This document shows, piece by piece, positions 1 through 5,327 of a stretch of DNA of 5,440 nt. The notes under the pieces were generated by a model, which did no database searches, was not told the origin of the DNA, and saw only the letters and a list, made by a program, of their open reading frames with translations. The position numbers and the translations under genes were made by a program. Positions within the stretch are counted from its first letter, which is position 1. Every line of letters begins with the position of its first letter. The stretch comes from an uncultured Christensenellaceae bacterium. GTDB taxonomy: Bacteria; Bacillota; Clostridia; Christensenellales; Christensenellaceae. The DNA lies in contig CAKSBK010000087.1 of the NCBI GenBank assembly GCA_934438035.1, positions 1 through 5,440 of the forward strand. Direction: 5' to 3'.

Positions 1-56
1 TCGTCCTTTTTTGACAGGTCAAAATTTATAAACCTGTTCTTCCCGGAGTCCGCCAT
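1..56 (-). CDS. Start of an unidentified protein, truncated by the window edge
   Basis: Only the first 18 codons are inside the window, reading MADSGKNRFINFDLSKKD. The start is well supported: an ATG at 56-54 is preceded by a strong GGAGGAG ribosome binding site at 60-66. The reading frame stays open to the window edge. It lies 20 bases after the hit stop codon with no terminator between them, so it is probably the next gene of the same operon. The visible N-terminus is polar and charged, with no signal peptide. It does not resemble ribosomal protein S21 (rpsU), which often follows this cluster in Bacillota. I do not recognise the protein and assign no function. Confidence 0.6.
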   Translation of the reverse strand, partial: MADSGKNRFINFDLSKKD

Positions 57-76
57 TTACTCCTCCATTATTTTTA

Positions 77-421
77 TCAGCCGGGGGGCCACTGCATGGA
101 ACGTCCGCCTACAACATGAAAATGCAGATGAGGCACGGACTGCTGACCGTCCTTCCCGATATTCGAAACGACTCTGAAGCCGTTTTTATCAATATTCTCC
201 TGTTTTGCCACAAGGTTTATGACCTCAAAAATATGCAAAAGCAGCTCTCTGTCCTCTTCGGTTATGCCGAGAACGCTTGATATATGCTTTTTCGGTATTA
301 CAAGCACATGCGTCGGCGCCTGTGGGTCAATATCCCTAAAAGCGCAAACAGTCTCGTCGTCATAAAGCTTTGTCGAAGGAATTTCTCCTCTTGCTATTTT
401 ACAAAATAAGCAGTCTTCCAT
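77..421 (-). CDS. hit: HIT-family (HinT-type) purine nucleoside phosphoramidase / nucleotide-binding hydrolase
   Basis: This is a cytoplasmic histidine-triad protein of 114 residues, the usual length for HinT. The N-terminus CLFCKIARGEIPS (residues 4-16) is the family's opening, with Cys4 and Cys7 as a possible zinc pair. The histidine triad HLHFHV is at 98-103; by family knowledge the middle histidine, His100, is the nucleophile. The C-terminal GGRSMQWPPG is close to the Hint1/HinT ending. HinT proteins hydrolyse adenosine phosphoramidates and aminoacyl-adenylates; the physiological substrate is poorly defined. The ATG at 421 is chosen because AAGGAG (427-432) sits 5 bases upstream; an in-frame ATG at 445 would overlap the end of mtaB and has no comparable site. 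The gene starts 11 bases after the mtaB stop and belongs to the same operon. Family assignment is very secure. Confidence 0.95.
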   Translation of the reverse strand: MEDCLFCKIARGEIPSTKLYDDETVCAFRDIDPQAPTHVLVIPKKHISSVLGITEEDRELLLHIFEVINLVAKQENIDKNGFRVVSNIGKDGQQSVPHLHFHVVGGRSMQWPPG

Positions 422-426
422 AATTT

Positions 427-432
427 CTCCTT
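427..432 (-). promoter_or_regulatory. Ribosome binding site of hit
   Basis: AAGGAG lies 5 bases before the ATG at 421 and directly abuts the mtaB stop codon (433-435). It decides the hit start in favour of 421 over the in-frame ATG at 445. The placement fits re-initiation by ribosomes finishing mtaB. Confidence 0.8.
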
Positions 433-1719
433 TTATTTTATGCATTTGCCGTACAGCGCCGTGCCTTGTCTTTTTTCAATATGCACTGGCAGTATTTCCC
501 CTGACTTTCCGTCTGCGATAACGGTTATATATCTGTCCGTTAAGCCTTCGTATAAAGCGTCATTTTCTTTTGTTTTTTCCAAAAACAGCGCTTTAATGTC
601 TTTTCCCACGAACGCTTCACAGTATTCTTCCGCCATTTTTTCGCTTTCCGAGCTTATTTGCGCACCCCTTTTCTTTCTTTCAGAAACAGGCACTCTTCCC
701 GGCATTTTTGCCGCGACGGTTCCCTCTCTTTCGGAATATGGAAAAACGTGTATTTTTGAAAAGCGGATTTTTTTTATAAAATCAAGCGTTTGCCGATGCT
801 CTTCCGGCGTTTCCCCGGGAAAACCCGTTATTATATCCGTCGTTATTGCGGGATATTCAAAATACTTTCTGACGTTACCTACGTATTTTTCATATTCCTC
901 CGCCGTGTATTTTCTGTTCATGCGCCGCAAAACAGATGTACAGCCGCTTTGCAAAGATATATGAAACTGCGGACAGAGCTTTTTTAGCTTTGAGGCGCGA
1001 AAACAAAATTCCTCCGTAAGAAGAGACGGCTCAAGCGACCCTAAACGTATTCTCATAATACCGTTTACTTTATTGACCGCTTCGATTACGTCAATCAGCT
1101 GCGCTTCACCGGTGTCTTTTCCGTAAGAGCCCAAATGTATCCCCGTTAAGACAACCTCTTTTACTCCGCTTTTTGAAAGGCGCTCCGCCTCCGAAACTAT
1201 TTCATCAAGCTTTCTTGAGCGCACTCTTCCCCTTGCATAAGGTATTATACAATAACTGCAAAAATTATTACAGCCCTCGCAGATTTTTATATACGCTCTT
1301 GTTCTCTCTCCGCTCCTTGAAATTTTAAGCTCTTCAAAGCAGGTATCTTTGGAATTGTCAGATACTGCGTCCGTCCTCTTTCCCAAAAGAGCGTCCATAG
1401 CTACATTATAAATATCCGCCCTGTTTTTCGTGCCTATAACCGCGCTTATACCCTCGCTTTTTAAAAGCTCAGGCTCTCTTTGCGCCAAGCATCCGCAAAC
1501 TATTATTGCAGCCTCGGGATTTTTCTTTGAGGCACGGTGTATCATTTGCCGGGATTTTCTGTCTGCTATATTTGTTACCGTGCAGGTATTTATAATATAA
1601 AAATCCGCCTTTTCGTCAAACCGAACTGTTTCAACGCCGTGGCTTTCCATAATTTCCTGCATTGCTTCGGTGTCGTATTGATTCACCTTACAGCCGAGAG
1701 TAATATACGCCGCTTTCAT
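433..1719 (-). CDS. mtaB: tRNA (N6-L-threonylcarbamoyladenosine37-C2)-methylthiotransferase MtaB
   Basis: This radical-SAM iron-sulfur enzyme adds a methylthio group to t6A at position 37 of ANN-decoding tRNAs, giving ms2t6A. The 428-residue protein has three expected parts. The N-terminal UPF0004 domain carries a [4Fe-4S] cluster with Cys10 (in TLGCKVNQYDTEA), Cys46 (NTCTVT) and Cys77 (CGCLAQ). The radical-SAM core has the CxxxCxxC triad Cys150, Cys154, Cys157 in GCNNFCSYCIIPYARG. A TRAM-like RNA-binding region spans about 370-428. The GCKVNQ form of the first motif is typical of MtaB rather than MiaB or RimO. The ATG at 1719 is preferred because GGGGTG (1725-1730) lies 5 bases upstream; an ATG six codons earlier (1737) has no ribosome binding site and overlaps rsmE. 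The gene follows the rsmE stop by one base. All cluster cysteines are present, so it should be active. Confidence 0.95.
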   Translation of the reverse strand: MKAAYITLGCKVNQYDTEAMQEIMESHGVETVRFDEKADFYIINTCTVTNIADRKSRQMIHRASKKNPEAAIIVCGCLAQREPELLKSEGISAVIGTKNRADIYNVAMDALLGKRTDAVSDNSKDTCFEELKISRSGERTRAYIKICEGCNNFCSYCIIPYARGRVRSRKLDEIVSEAERLSKSGVKEVVLTGIHLGSYGKDTGEAQLIDVIEAVNKVNGIMRIRLGSLEPSLLTEEFCFRASKLKKLCPQFHISLQSGCTSVLRRMNRKYTAEEYEKYVGNVRKYFEYPAITTDIITGFPGETPEEHRQTLDFIKKIRFSKIHVFPYSEREGTVAAKMPGRVPVSERKKRGAQISSESEKMAEEYCEAFVGKDIKALFLEKTKENDALYEGLTDRYITVIADGKSGEILPVHIEKRQGTALYGKCIK

Positions 1720-1720
1720 T

Positions 1721-2437
1721 TCAACACCCCGATTCATAAGCCGTTATCGCCGCAAGCGCTATTGCCGCAGTTTCCGCACGCAATATCCTTGTTCCCAAGC
1801 TTACGTTTTTTGCTCCCGCTTTTGTTATTTGTTCTGCTTCATAAGGTGTAAAACCGCCCTCCGGGCCTATTATAAGCGCATAATCATCCGCTTTTTTATT
1901 AAAGCAGTCCTTTAAGCTTCCCTCGCTCGCCTCGTATGCAAACAGCGTAAGCTCATGCTCGCTTACGCTTTTTAAAAGCTCTTCAAATGAAATCGGCAGT
2001 AAAATCTCCGCTTCGTTAGCTCTGCCGCACTGCTTTACCGCTTCAAAAGCAATCCTTTTAAAGCGGGCGTTCGCCTTTTTTGCGCCTGCGTCGTCAGGGA
2101 TTTTAACGCATCTTGAGCTAATAAACGGGACAAACGAGCTTACGCCCAATTCCACCGCCTTTTGCACGCAAAGCTCCATTTTATCCGACTTTGTATACGC
2201 CATATAAAGCGTCAGCTTTTTTTTAGGCTCGGCGTTACAGCCTCCGTAAGTAAGAGTTTTGGCAGTGCAGCCGTCTACTGAAACCTTTACAAGCTCGCAT
2301 ACCCACTCGCCTCTCCCCTCGGGAACTATTATTTTATCCTGCGGCTGCATTCTCAAGACTTTTGCAATGTGTCTTGATTCCTCGGCAGAAAAATACGCTA
2401 TTCCGTCTTCAATTCTCTTAGGAAAAAAACGTCTCAT
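1721..2437 (-). CDS. rsmE: 16S rRNA (uracil1498-N3)-methyltransferase RsmE
   Basis: This SPOUT-class (trefoil-knot) methyltransferase uses S-adenosylmethionine to make m3U1498 in 16S rRNA of the small subunit. The 238-residue product starts MRRFFPKR, a typical RsmE opening, with a PUA-like N-terminal domain to about residue 70. The C-terminal SPOUT domain shows the family signatures KSDKMELCVQKAVELGV (83-99), RFKRIAFEAVKQCGR (125-139), the SAM-binding LIIGPEGGFT (188-197) and LGTRILRAETA (214-224) that forms the knot. The ATG at 2437 overlaps the prmA stop in an ATGA arrangement. An in-frame ATG nine codons upstream (2464) is less likely because it lies inside prmA and adds residues not seen in the family. 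The order prmA-rsmE-mtaB is common in Bacillota. Length and motifs look complete. Confidence 0.95.
   Translation of the reverse strand: MRRFFPKRIEDGIAYFSAEESRHIAKVLRMQPQDKIIVPEGRGEWVCELVKVSVDGCTAKTLTYGGCNAEPKKKLTLYMAYTKSDKMELCVQKAVELGVSSFVPFISSRCVKIPDDAGAKKANARFKRIAFEAVKQCGRANEAEILLPISFEELLKSVSEHELTLFAYEASEGSLKDCFNKKADDYALIIGPEGGFTPYEAEQITKAGAKNVSLGTRILRAETAAIALAAITAYESGC
1725..1730 (-). promoter_or_regulatory. Ribosome binding site of mtaB, inside the rsmE 3' end
   Basis: GGGGTG lies 5 bases before the ATG at 1719, within the last codons of rsmE. The rsmE stop TGA (1723-1721) is separated from the mtaB ATG by one base, a typical translational-coupling junction. It supports the shorter mtaB start. 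Confidence 0.65.
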
Positions 2438-3390
2438 CTGTGTACCGCCGTAATCGCAGCCCAATCGTCTCTTTTTAAAATATCCTTAATTATAAAGCCC
2501 GCTCTAATAAGCGCCAGGACTACGTCGTCGATTCGCTCCGTAATTATTCCCGAGGTTATGAGAGTTCCGTCCCCTTTTAAATATCTTTTAAACAAGGGCG
2601 ACATCGCAATAACCACGTCCGCAACGATATTTGCAACGACTATATCATAGCTCTTTTCGCCTATTTTTTCCTTAAGCAAGTCGTCGCAAAGCACGTTTCC
2701 GCAGTATATTTTAAAATTGTCTCTGTTTATTTTATTCATATCCGCATTCTCGTAAGAAACACGGACGGAATCCTCTTCAATATCTACTCCCGTGACTTCT
2801 CCTGCGCCTAAAAGCATTGCGCCAACTGAAAGTATGCCGCTGCCGCAGCCCATATCAAGGACACAATCTCCCTCTTTTACAATATTTTCAAGCGCCTCCA
2901 AGCAAAGCTGAGTTGTCGCATGAGTGCCCGTACCAAAGCTTGAAGAAGGGTCGATCTCCAAAACAGTTCTTCCGCAGTTATCGGGAAGCTCTTCCCAAGA
3001 GGGCTTTATCATGAGTTTTTCGCCTATTGCAATCGGCTTAAAATACTTTTTCCAATTATTTGCCCAATCCTCTTCTTTCATTCCCACAAAAGAAAGAGAG
3101 CTTTCTACATCGTAATCCTGTTTAAGCCTGTTAAGCTCCGCTTTTACCGCCTGCAGGGTTTCCGCCCCCTGAGCGTTTTCCGGCAAATAAATTTTGACGG
3201 CTGCAGGAGCGTCTTTAAGCTTCATCACGTCGTCTTCTATATAATCGTAATAACAGGAATTTTCCAAAAATTCGTCAAACTCCCTGGGATCTTCTATCTC
3301 AAAACCCGTAATGCCCGCCATAATTAAAGAAGACATCACGATATCTATATTTTCCGGCTTAAGAGTTATTTTAATCTGCTGCCATTCCAT
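2434..3390 (-). CDS. prmA: Ribosomal protein L11 methyltransferase PrmA
   Basis: This cytoplasmic S-adenosylmethionine-dependent enzyme trimethylates ribosomal protein L11 (uL11). At 318 residues it is a normal PrmA. The N-terminal L11-recognition domain covers about 1-100, and a linker motif DWANNWKKYFKP is at 108-119. The Rossmann-fold methyltransferase domain follows, with DPSSSFGTGTHATT (147-160), SAM motif I VLDMGCGSGILSVGA (177-191), the acidic ribose-binding region GVDIE (201-205) and the substrate-site motif VVANIVADVV (251-260), where most homologues have NILA. The ATG at 3390 has TAGGAG 7 bases upstream; the TAG of that site is the stop codon of the GntR gene. The 3' end overlaps rsmE by four bases (ATGA). 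PrmA often follows dnaJ in Bacillota; here a GntR regulator takes that place. Confidence 0.95.
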   Translation of the reverse strand: MEWQQIKITLKPENIDIVMSSLIMAGITGFEIEDPREFDEFLENSCYYDYIEDDVMKLKDAPAAVKIYLPENAQGAETLQAVKAELNRLKQDYDVESSLSFVGMKEEDWANNWKKYFKPIAIGEKLMIKPSWEELPDNCGRTVLEIDPSSSFGTGTHATTQLCLEALENIVKEGDCVLDMGCGSGILSVGAMLLGAGEVTGVDIEEDSVRVSYENADMNKINRDNFKIYCGNVLCDDLLKEKIGEKSYDIVVANIVADVVIAMSPLFKRYLKGDGTLITSGIITERIDDVVLALIRAGFIIKDILKRDDWAAITAVHR

Positions 3391-3396
3391 ATGCTG

Positions 3397-3402
3397 CTCC
3401 TA
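3397..3402 (-). promoter_or_regulatory. prmA ribosome binding site overlapping the gntR stop codon
   Basis: The hexamer TAGGAG contains both the TAG stop of the upstream regulator gene (3402-3400) and the Shine-Dalgarno core of prmA, with 7 bases to the ATG at 3390. Ribosomes terminating on the regulator would sit on the prmA initiation site, which suggests co-transcription and coupled translation. Confidence 0.7.
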
Positions 3403-4182
3403 ATCAATTTTTCTCAAGAAAGAAACGTTCTCTCCTTTAAGCTCAATTTCAAAACGGCACCTGTCTCCTCTTACTAGCATAATAGCCATTTCAAAAATCG
3501 TTCCGTTTGCGTCTTCGGACATTCTTTGAACGAAGAACGCACTGCTTCCCGTACGCGTATTTAATAGCTCCGCCTCGTTAGCGTCTATCGTCGTAACGTC
3601 GTAGCTCTCAACAGCACGGGCAGGAATAAGACCGCTCTCAGATTCAAGCGTTTTATAAAGCGGCTTATCATTTAGCATTTCTTTTGAAAGCGTAGGACAG
3701 AGCTTTGCCGGAACAAAATCCGTCTCTAACATCAAGGGGTCTCCGTTAACTCTTCTTAAACGAACAAACTTAAAGACGCTGTCACCCTCGCGAAGAGCCA
3801 TTTTCGTCGTAAGATCACCCCGCGCTTTAATAGTCTCAAAAGAGAGCAGCTCTGAAGAGGAAGATAACCCCAAAAGCGACATTTCGTTTGAAAAACTATA
3901 TAAATTTTTGAGCGTTCTTTTAAGCTTAGGCTTTGTAACGAACGTGCCCTTACCTCTGAAACGGGATATTATTCCCTCCTGCTCCAAAGCAGCGAAGGCC
4001 TGCCTTACCGTTGAACGGGAAATTCCAAACCTGTCGCAAAGCTCAAGCTCCGCAGGAAGCATGTCTCCCTCGTTAACCGCACCCGAATCTATAGATCTTT
4101 TTATAATAGTTATAAGCTGCTGATACAGCGGTGTATGCGAATAATAGTCAAGCTGACTGTCTAAAATAGAGTTAATATCCAT
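3400..4182 (-). CDS. GntR-family transcriptional regulator, HutC subfamily (winged helix + UTRA domain)
   Basis: This is a cytoplasmic DNA-binding regulator of 260 residues. The N-terminal GntR winged helix starts at PLYQQL (18-23); the recognition region LCDRFGISRSTVRQAFAALEQEG is at 48-70, and the wing RFRGKGTFV at 74-82. The UTRA effector domain (about 95-255) shows RLRRVNGDPLMLETDF (141-156) and the closing FEMAIMLVRGDRCRFEIEL (230-248), both typical of HutC-type regulators. UTRA domains commonly bind sugar phosphates or related small acids, which would suit the adjacent BMC operon with its sugar-phosphate aldolase; the actual ligand is unknown. The ATG at 4182 has a modest GGGG site 10 bases upstream (4193-4196), and the next Met (41) lies inside the DNA-binding domain. 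The gene follows the deoC terminator and precedes prmA by 9 bases. It may repress the BMC operon, itself, or both. No symbol is assigned. Confidence 0.93.
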   Translation of the reverse strand: MDINSILDSQLDYYSHTPLYQQLITIIKRSIDSGAVNEGDMLPAELELCDRFGISRSTVRQAFAALEQEGIISRFRGKGTFVTKPKLKRTLKNLYSFSNEMSLLGLSSSSELLSFETIKARGDLTTKMALREGDSVFKFVRLRRVNGDPLMLETDFVPAKLCPTLSKEMLNDKPLYKTLESESGLIPARAVESYDVTTIDANEAELLNTRTGSSAFFVQRMSEDANGTIFEMAIMLVRGDRCRFEIELKGENVSFLRKID

Positions 4183-4203
4183 TATAATTTTACCCCGTAA
4201 TTT

Positions 4204-4234
4204 AAAGAAAATCCGCCGAAAAATTTCGACGGAT
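4204..4234 (-). terminator. Rho-independent terminator at the end of the BMC operon
   Basis: On the minus strand, ATCCGTCGAAA is followed by TTTCGGCGGAT after two bases. This gives about 10 pairs with one G-U wobble around a four-base loop (4211-4234). It is followed at once by the T-rich run TTTCTTT (4204-4210). It begins 11 bases after the deoC stop codon. The opposite strand has no comparable T tract, so it should act only on minus-strand transcription. The middle of the stem is AT-rich, so some readthrough into the GntR gene is plausible. Confidence 0.8.
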
Positions 4235-4245
4235 ATTTGCTGAAA

Positions 4246-5004
4246 TTATTTTCTCGCCGCTATGGCCTCCTCTGCAACGCTGACCGACGCAGACAAACCA
4301 ATCCTTGCAGCGCCTGCCGTAAAGAGCTCCATTGCTTTATCAAGCGTCTTAACGCCGCCGTCAATTTTAATTCCTATGCCTCTTCCGAGAATAGAACGAA
4401 CGTATTTAACATCCTCGGCCTCGGCTTTTTTGCCGGTAAGCGCATTGCTTATTTTGCAGAATTCCACTCCGCTGCTTCTGATTATAAGAAGAGCTTTTTC
4501 TTTCTCTGCAGGCGTATAAAGCCCATGCTCGTAAATAGCCTTTAACGCAACTCTTCCTTTAGCCGCTTCTACCATCGCGTCAAGATCTCTTCTTGCGTCG
4601 TCGATTCTGCCGCTTTTAATTGCGTTTATGTTTATGGAAACGTCAAGCTCCTGTGCGCCTAAAGACGCGCATTCCTTAATTTCCGCAACCTTTGCCGCCG
4701 TTGAAGCGCAAGCATGAGGAAAACCTACGGCGGAGCATACCGCTATGCCGCTGTCTTTAAGCTCCCTTGCAGCAAAGGGAACGTAATATGGGCTTACCAC
4801 AACATTTGCAAAACGATATTTTTTTGCTTCTTCGCAACCCTTAATTATTTTATCAAGGGTCGTATCCGGGTTTAAAAGTGAATGCTCAAGCATACCCGCA
4901 ACCTCGTCCGGTCTTACGGAATACTTCGCTTCCTGCGCTTTTTTGCCTTCAACCTCTGCGAGAACTTTTTGTGTAACCTCTGCGATTATCTTATCAATAT
5001 CCAT
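4246..5004 (-). CDS. deoC: DeoC-family class I aldolase with a probable BMC encapsulation peptide
   Basis: DeoC cleaves 2-deoxyribose 5-phosphate to acetaldehyde and glyceraldehyde 3-phosphate through a lysine Schiff base. The 252-residue protein has a TIM-barrel core from about residue 33 with MLEHSLLNP (38-46), SPYYVP (71-76), AVGFPHA (92-98), ELDVSININ (119-127, Asp121), the Schiff-base lysine Lys184 in FCKISNALTG, and GIKIDGGVK (211-219, Lys213). By comparison with E. coli DeoC from memory, these match Asp102, Lys167 and Lys201. The usual KTSTG motif is changed to KISNA, so the true substrate may differ. Residues 1-22 form an amphipathic helix (hydrophobics at 3, 6, 7, 10, 14, 15, 18) joined by a charged linker, like BMC cargo-targeting peptides. 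It lies 13 bases after the vertex-protein gene with GGGAGA (5011-5016) before its ATG, and ends the operon at a terminator. Family is secure; location in a BMC is strongly suggested. Confidence 0.9.
   Translation of the reverse strand: MDIDKIIAEVTQKVLAEVEGKKAQEAKYSVRPDEVAGMLEHSLLNPDTTLDKIIKGCEEAKKYRFANVVVSPYYVPFAARELKDSGIAVCSAVGFPHACASTAAKVAEIKECASLGAQELDVSININAIKSGRIDDARRDLDAMVEAAKGRVALKAIYEHGLYTPAEKEKALLIIRSSGVEFCKISNALTGKKAEAEDVKYVRSILGRGIGIKIDGGVKTLDKAMELFTAGAARIGLSASVSVAEEAIAARK
4939..5004 (-). other. Predicted encapsulation-peptide coding segment of deoC
   Basis: This stretch encodes the first 22 residues of the aldolase, including IDKIIAEVTQKVLAEVEG (3-20). The residues form an i, i+3/4, i+7 hydrophobic stripe of Ile, Val and Leu with charged residues opposite. 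They precede the aldolase barrel, which starts near residue 33, and a Lys/Glu/Ala-rich linker lies between. Such N-terminal helices direct enzymes into microcompartments in Pdu and Eut systems. Function here is inferred from the pattern and the neighbouring shell genes. Confidence 0.7.
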
Positions 5005-5017
5005 TTAAGTTCTCCCG

Positions 5018-5308
5018 TCACGTAGTTTTAATAATCTTGCCGTCGAGGCTGAAATGATCGAGAACGCCGCAGATTGTAATGTCGGATATAAGACCTTTGT
5101 CTTCAAAAAGCATTTTGGCGGAACCTCCGTCACGGCTCGTTAAGACAATATCGCCAATTCCGGCGTCTGCCGCGTCAAGCGCAATATCTCTCGTGCCTAT
5201 CGGCTTTAAGTCAAGATCCAAATATTCAATTATCATCATTTTACGTCCGTAATGAGTCTCCTCTTTAATTGTGGAGACTACATTACCGACTACTCTTGCT
5301 ATTCTCAA
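5018..5308 (-). CDS. BMC vertex protein, EutN/CcmL/PduN family (BMC-P pentamer)
   Basis: Proteins of this family form pentamers that cap the twelve vertices of a polyhedral microcompartment shell. The 96-residue product is of normal length. It opens RIARVVGNVVSTIK (2-15), followed by the loop and strand GRKMMIIEYLD (21-31). The family signature DAGIGDIVLTSRDGGSAK is at 48-65, and it ends with the ICGVLDHF strand (79-86). The start is TTG at 5308-5306, supported by GAGG (5316-5319) 7 bases upstream. An in-frame TGA at 5320-5318 excludes a longer form, and the next in-frame Met (residue 24) is inside the fold. The gene lies 19 bases after a shell-protein gene and 13 bases before deoC, so all three should be co-transcribed. 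The symbol is left blank because the BMC type is not certain (eutN/ccmL-like). Confidence 0.93.
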   Translation of the reverse strand: MRIARVVGNVVSTIKEETHYGRKMMIIEYLDLDLKPIGTRDIALDAADAGIGDIVLTSRDGGSAKMLFEDKGLISDITICGVLDHFSLDGKIIKTT

Positions 5309-5315
5309 TATATCG

Positions 5316-5319
5316 CCTC
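5316..5319 (-). promoter_or_regulatory. Ribosome binding site for the TTG start of the vertex protein
   Basis: GAGG, extended as GAGGCG, lies 7 bases upstream of the TTG at 5308. An in-frame stop overlaps it (TGA, 5320-5318), so translation must begin downstream, and the TTG is the only plausible initiation codon before residue 24 of the fold. Confidence 0.75.
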
Positions 5320-5327
5320 AAATACAA

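Noticed and set aside
440..964. A 174-codon plus-strand open frame, with a shorter one overlapping it at 790-987
   Set aside because: It is antisense to the conserved radical-SAM and TRAM parts of mtaB. The predicted protein has low-complexity Ser/Phe-rich composition expected from an antisense shadow, with no recognisable domain.
1537..1851. Plus-strand open frame of 104 codons across the mtaB/rsmE junction
   Set aside because: It runs antisense to two well-supported genes and encodes a Phe/Leu/His-rich peptide with no family features.
4181..4186. TATAAT on the minus strand as a -10 element for the GntR gene
   Set aside because: It overlaps the start codon ATG itself, so a transcript from it would begin inside the gene and lose the N-terminus. 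No -35 element was seen at the right distance.
4211..4234. The inverted repeat after deoC as an operator for the GntR regulator
   Set aside because: The hairpin is followed directly by a T-rich run and lies just after a stop codon, which a terminator explains better. A dual role cannot be excluded but has no support here.
4237..4545. Plus-strand open frames antisense to the deoC 3' half
   Set aside because: The opposite strand carries conserved aldolase motifs, and the plus-strand products resemble nothing recognisable.
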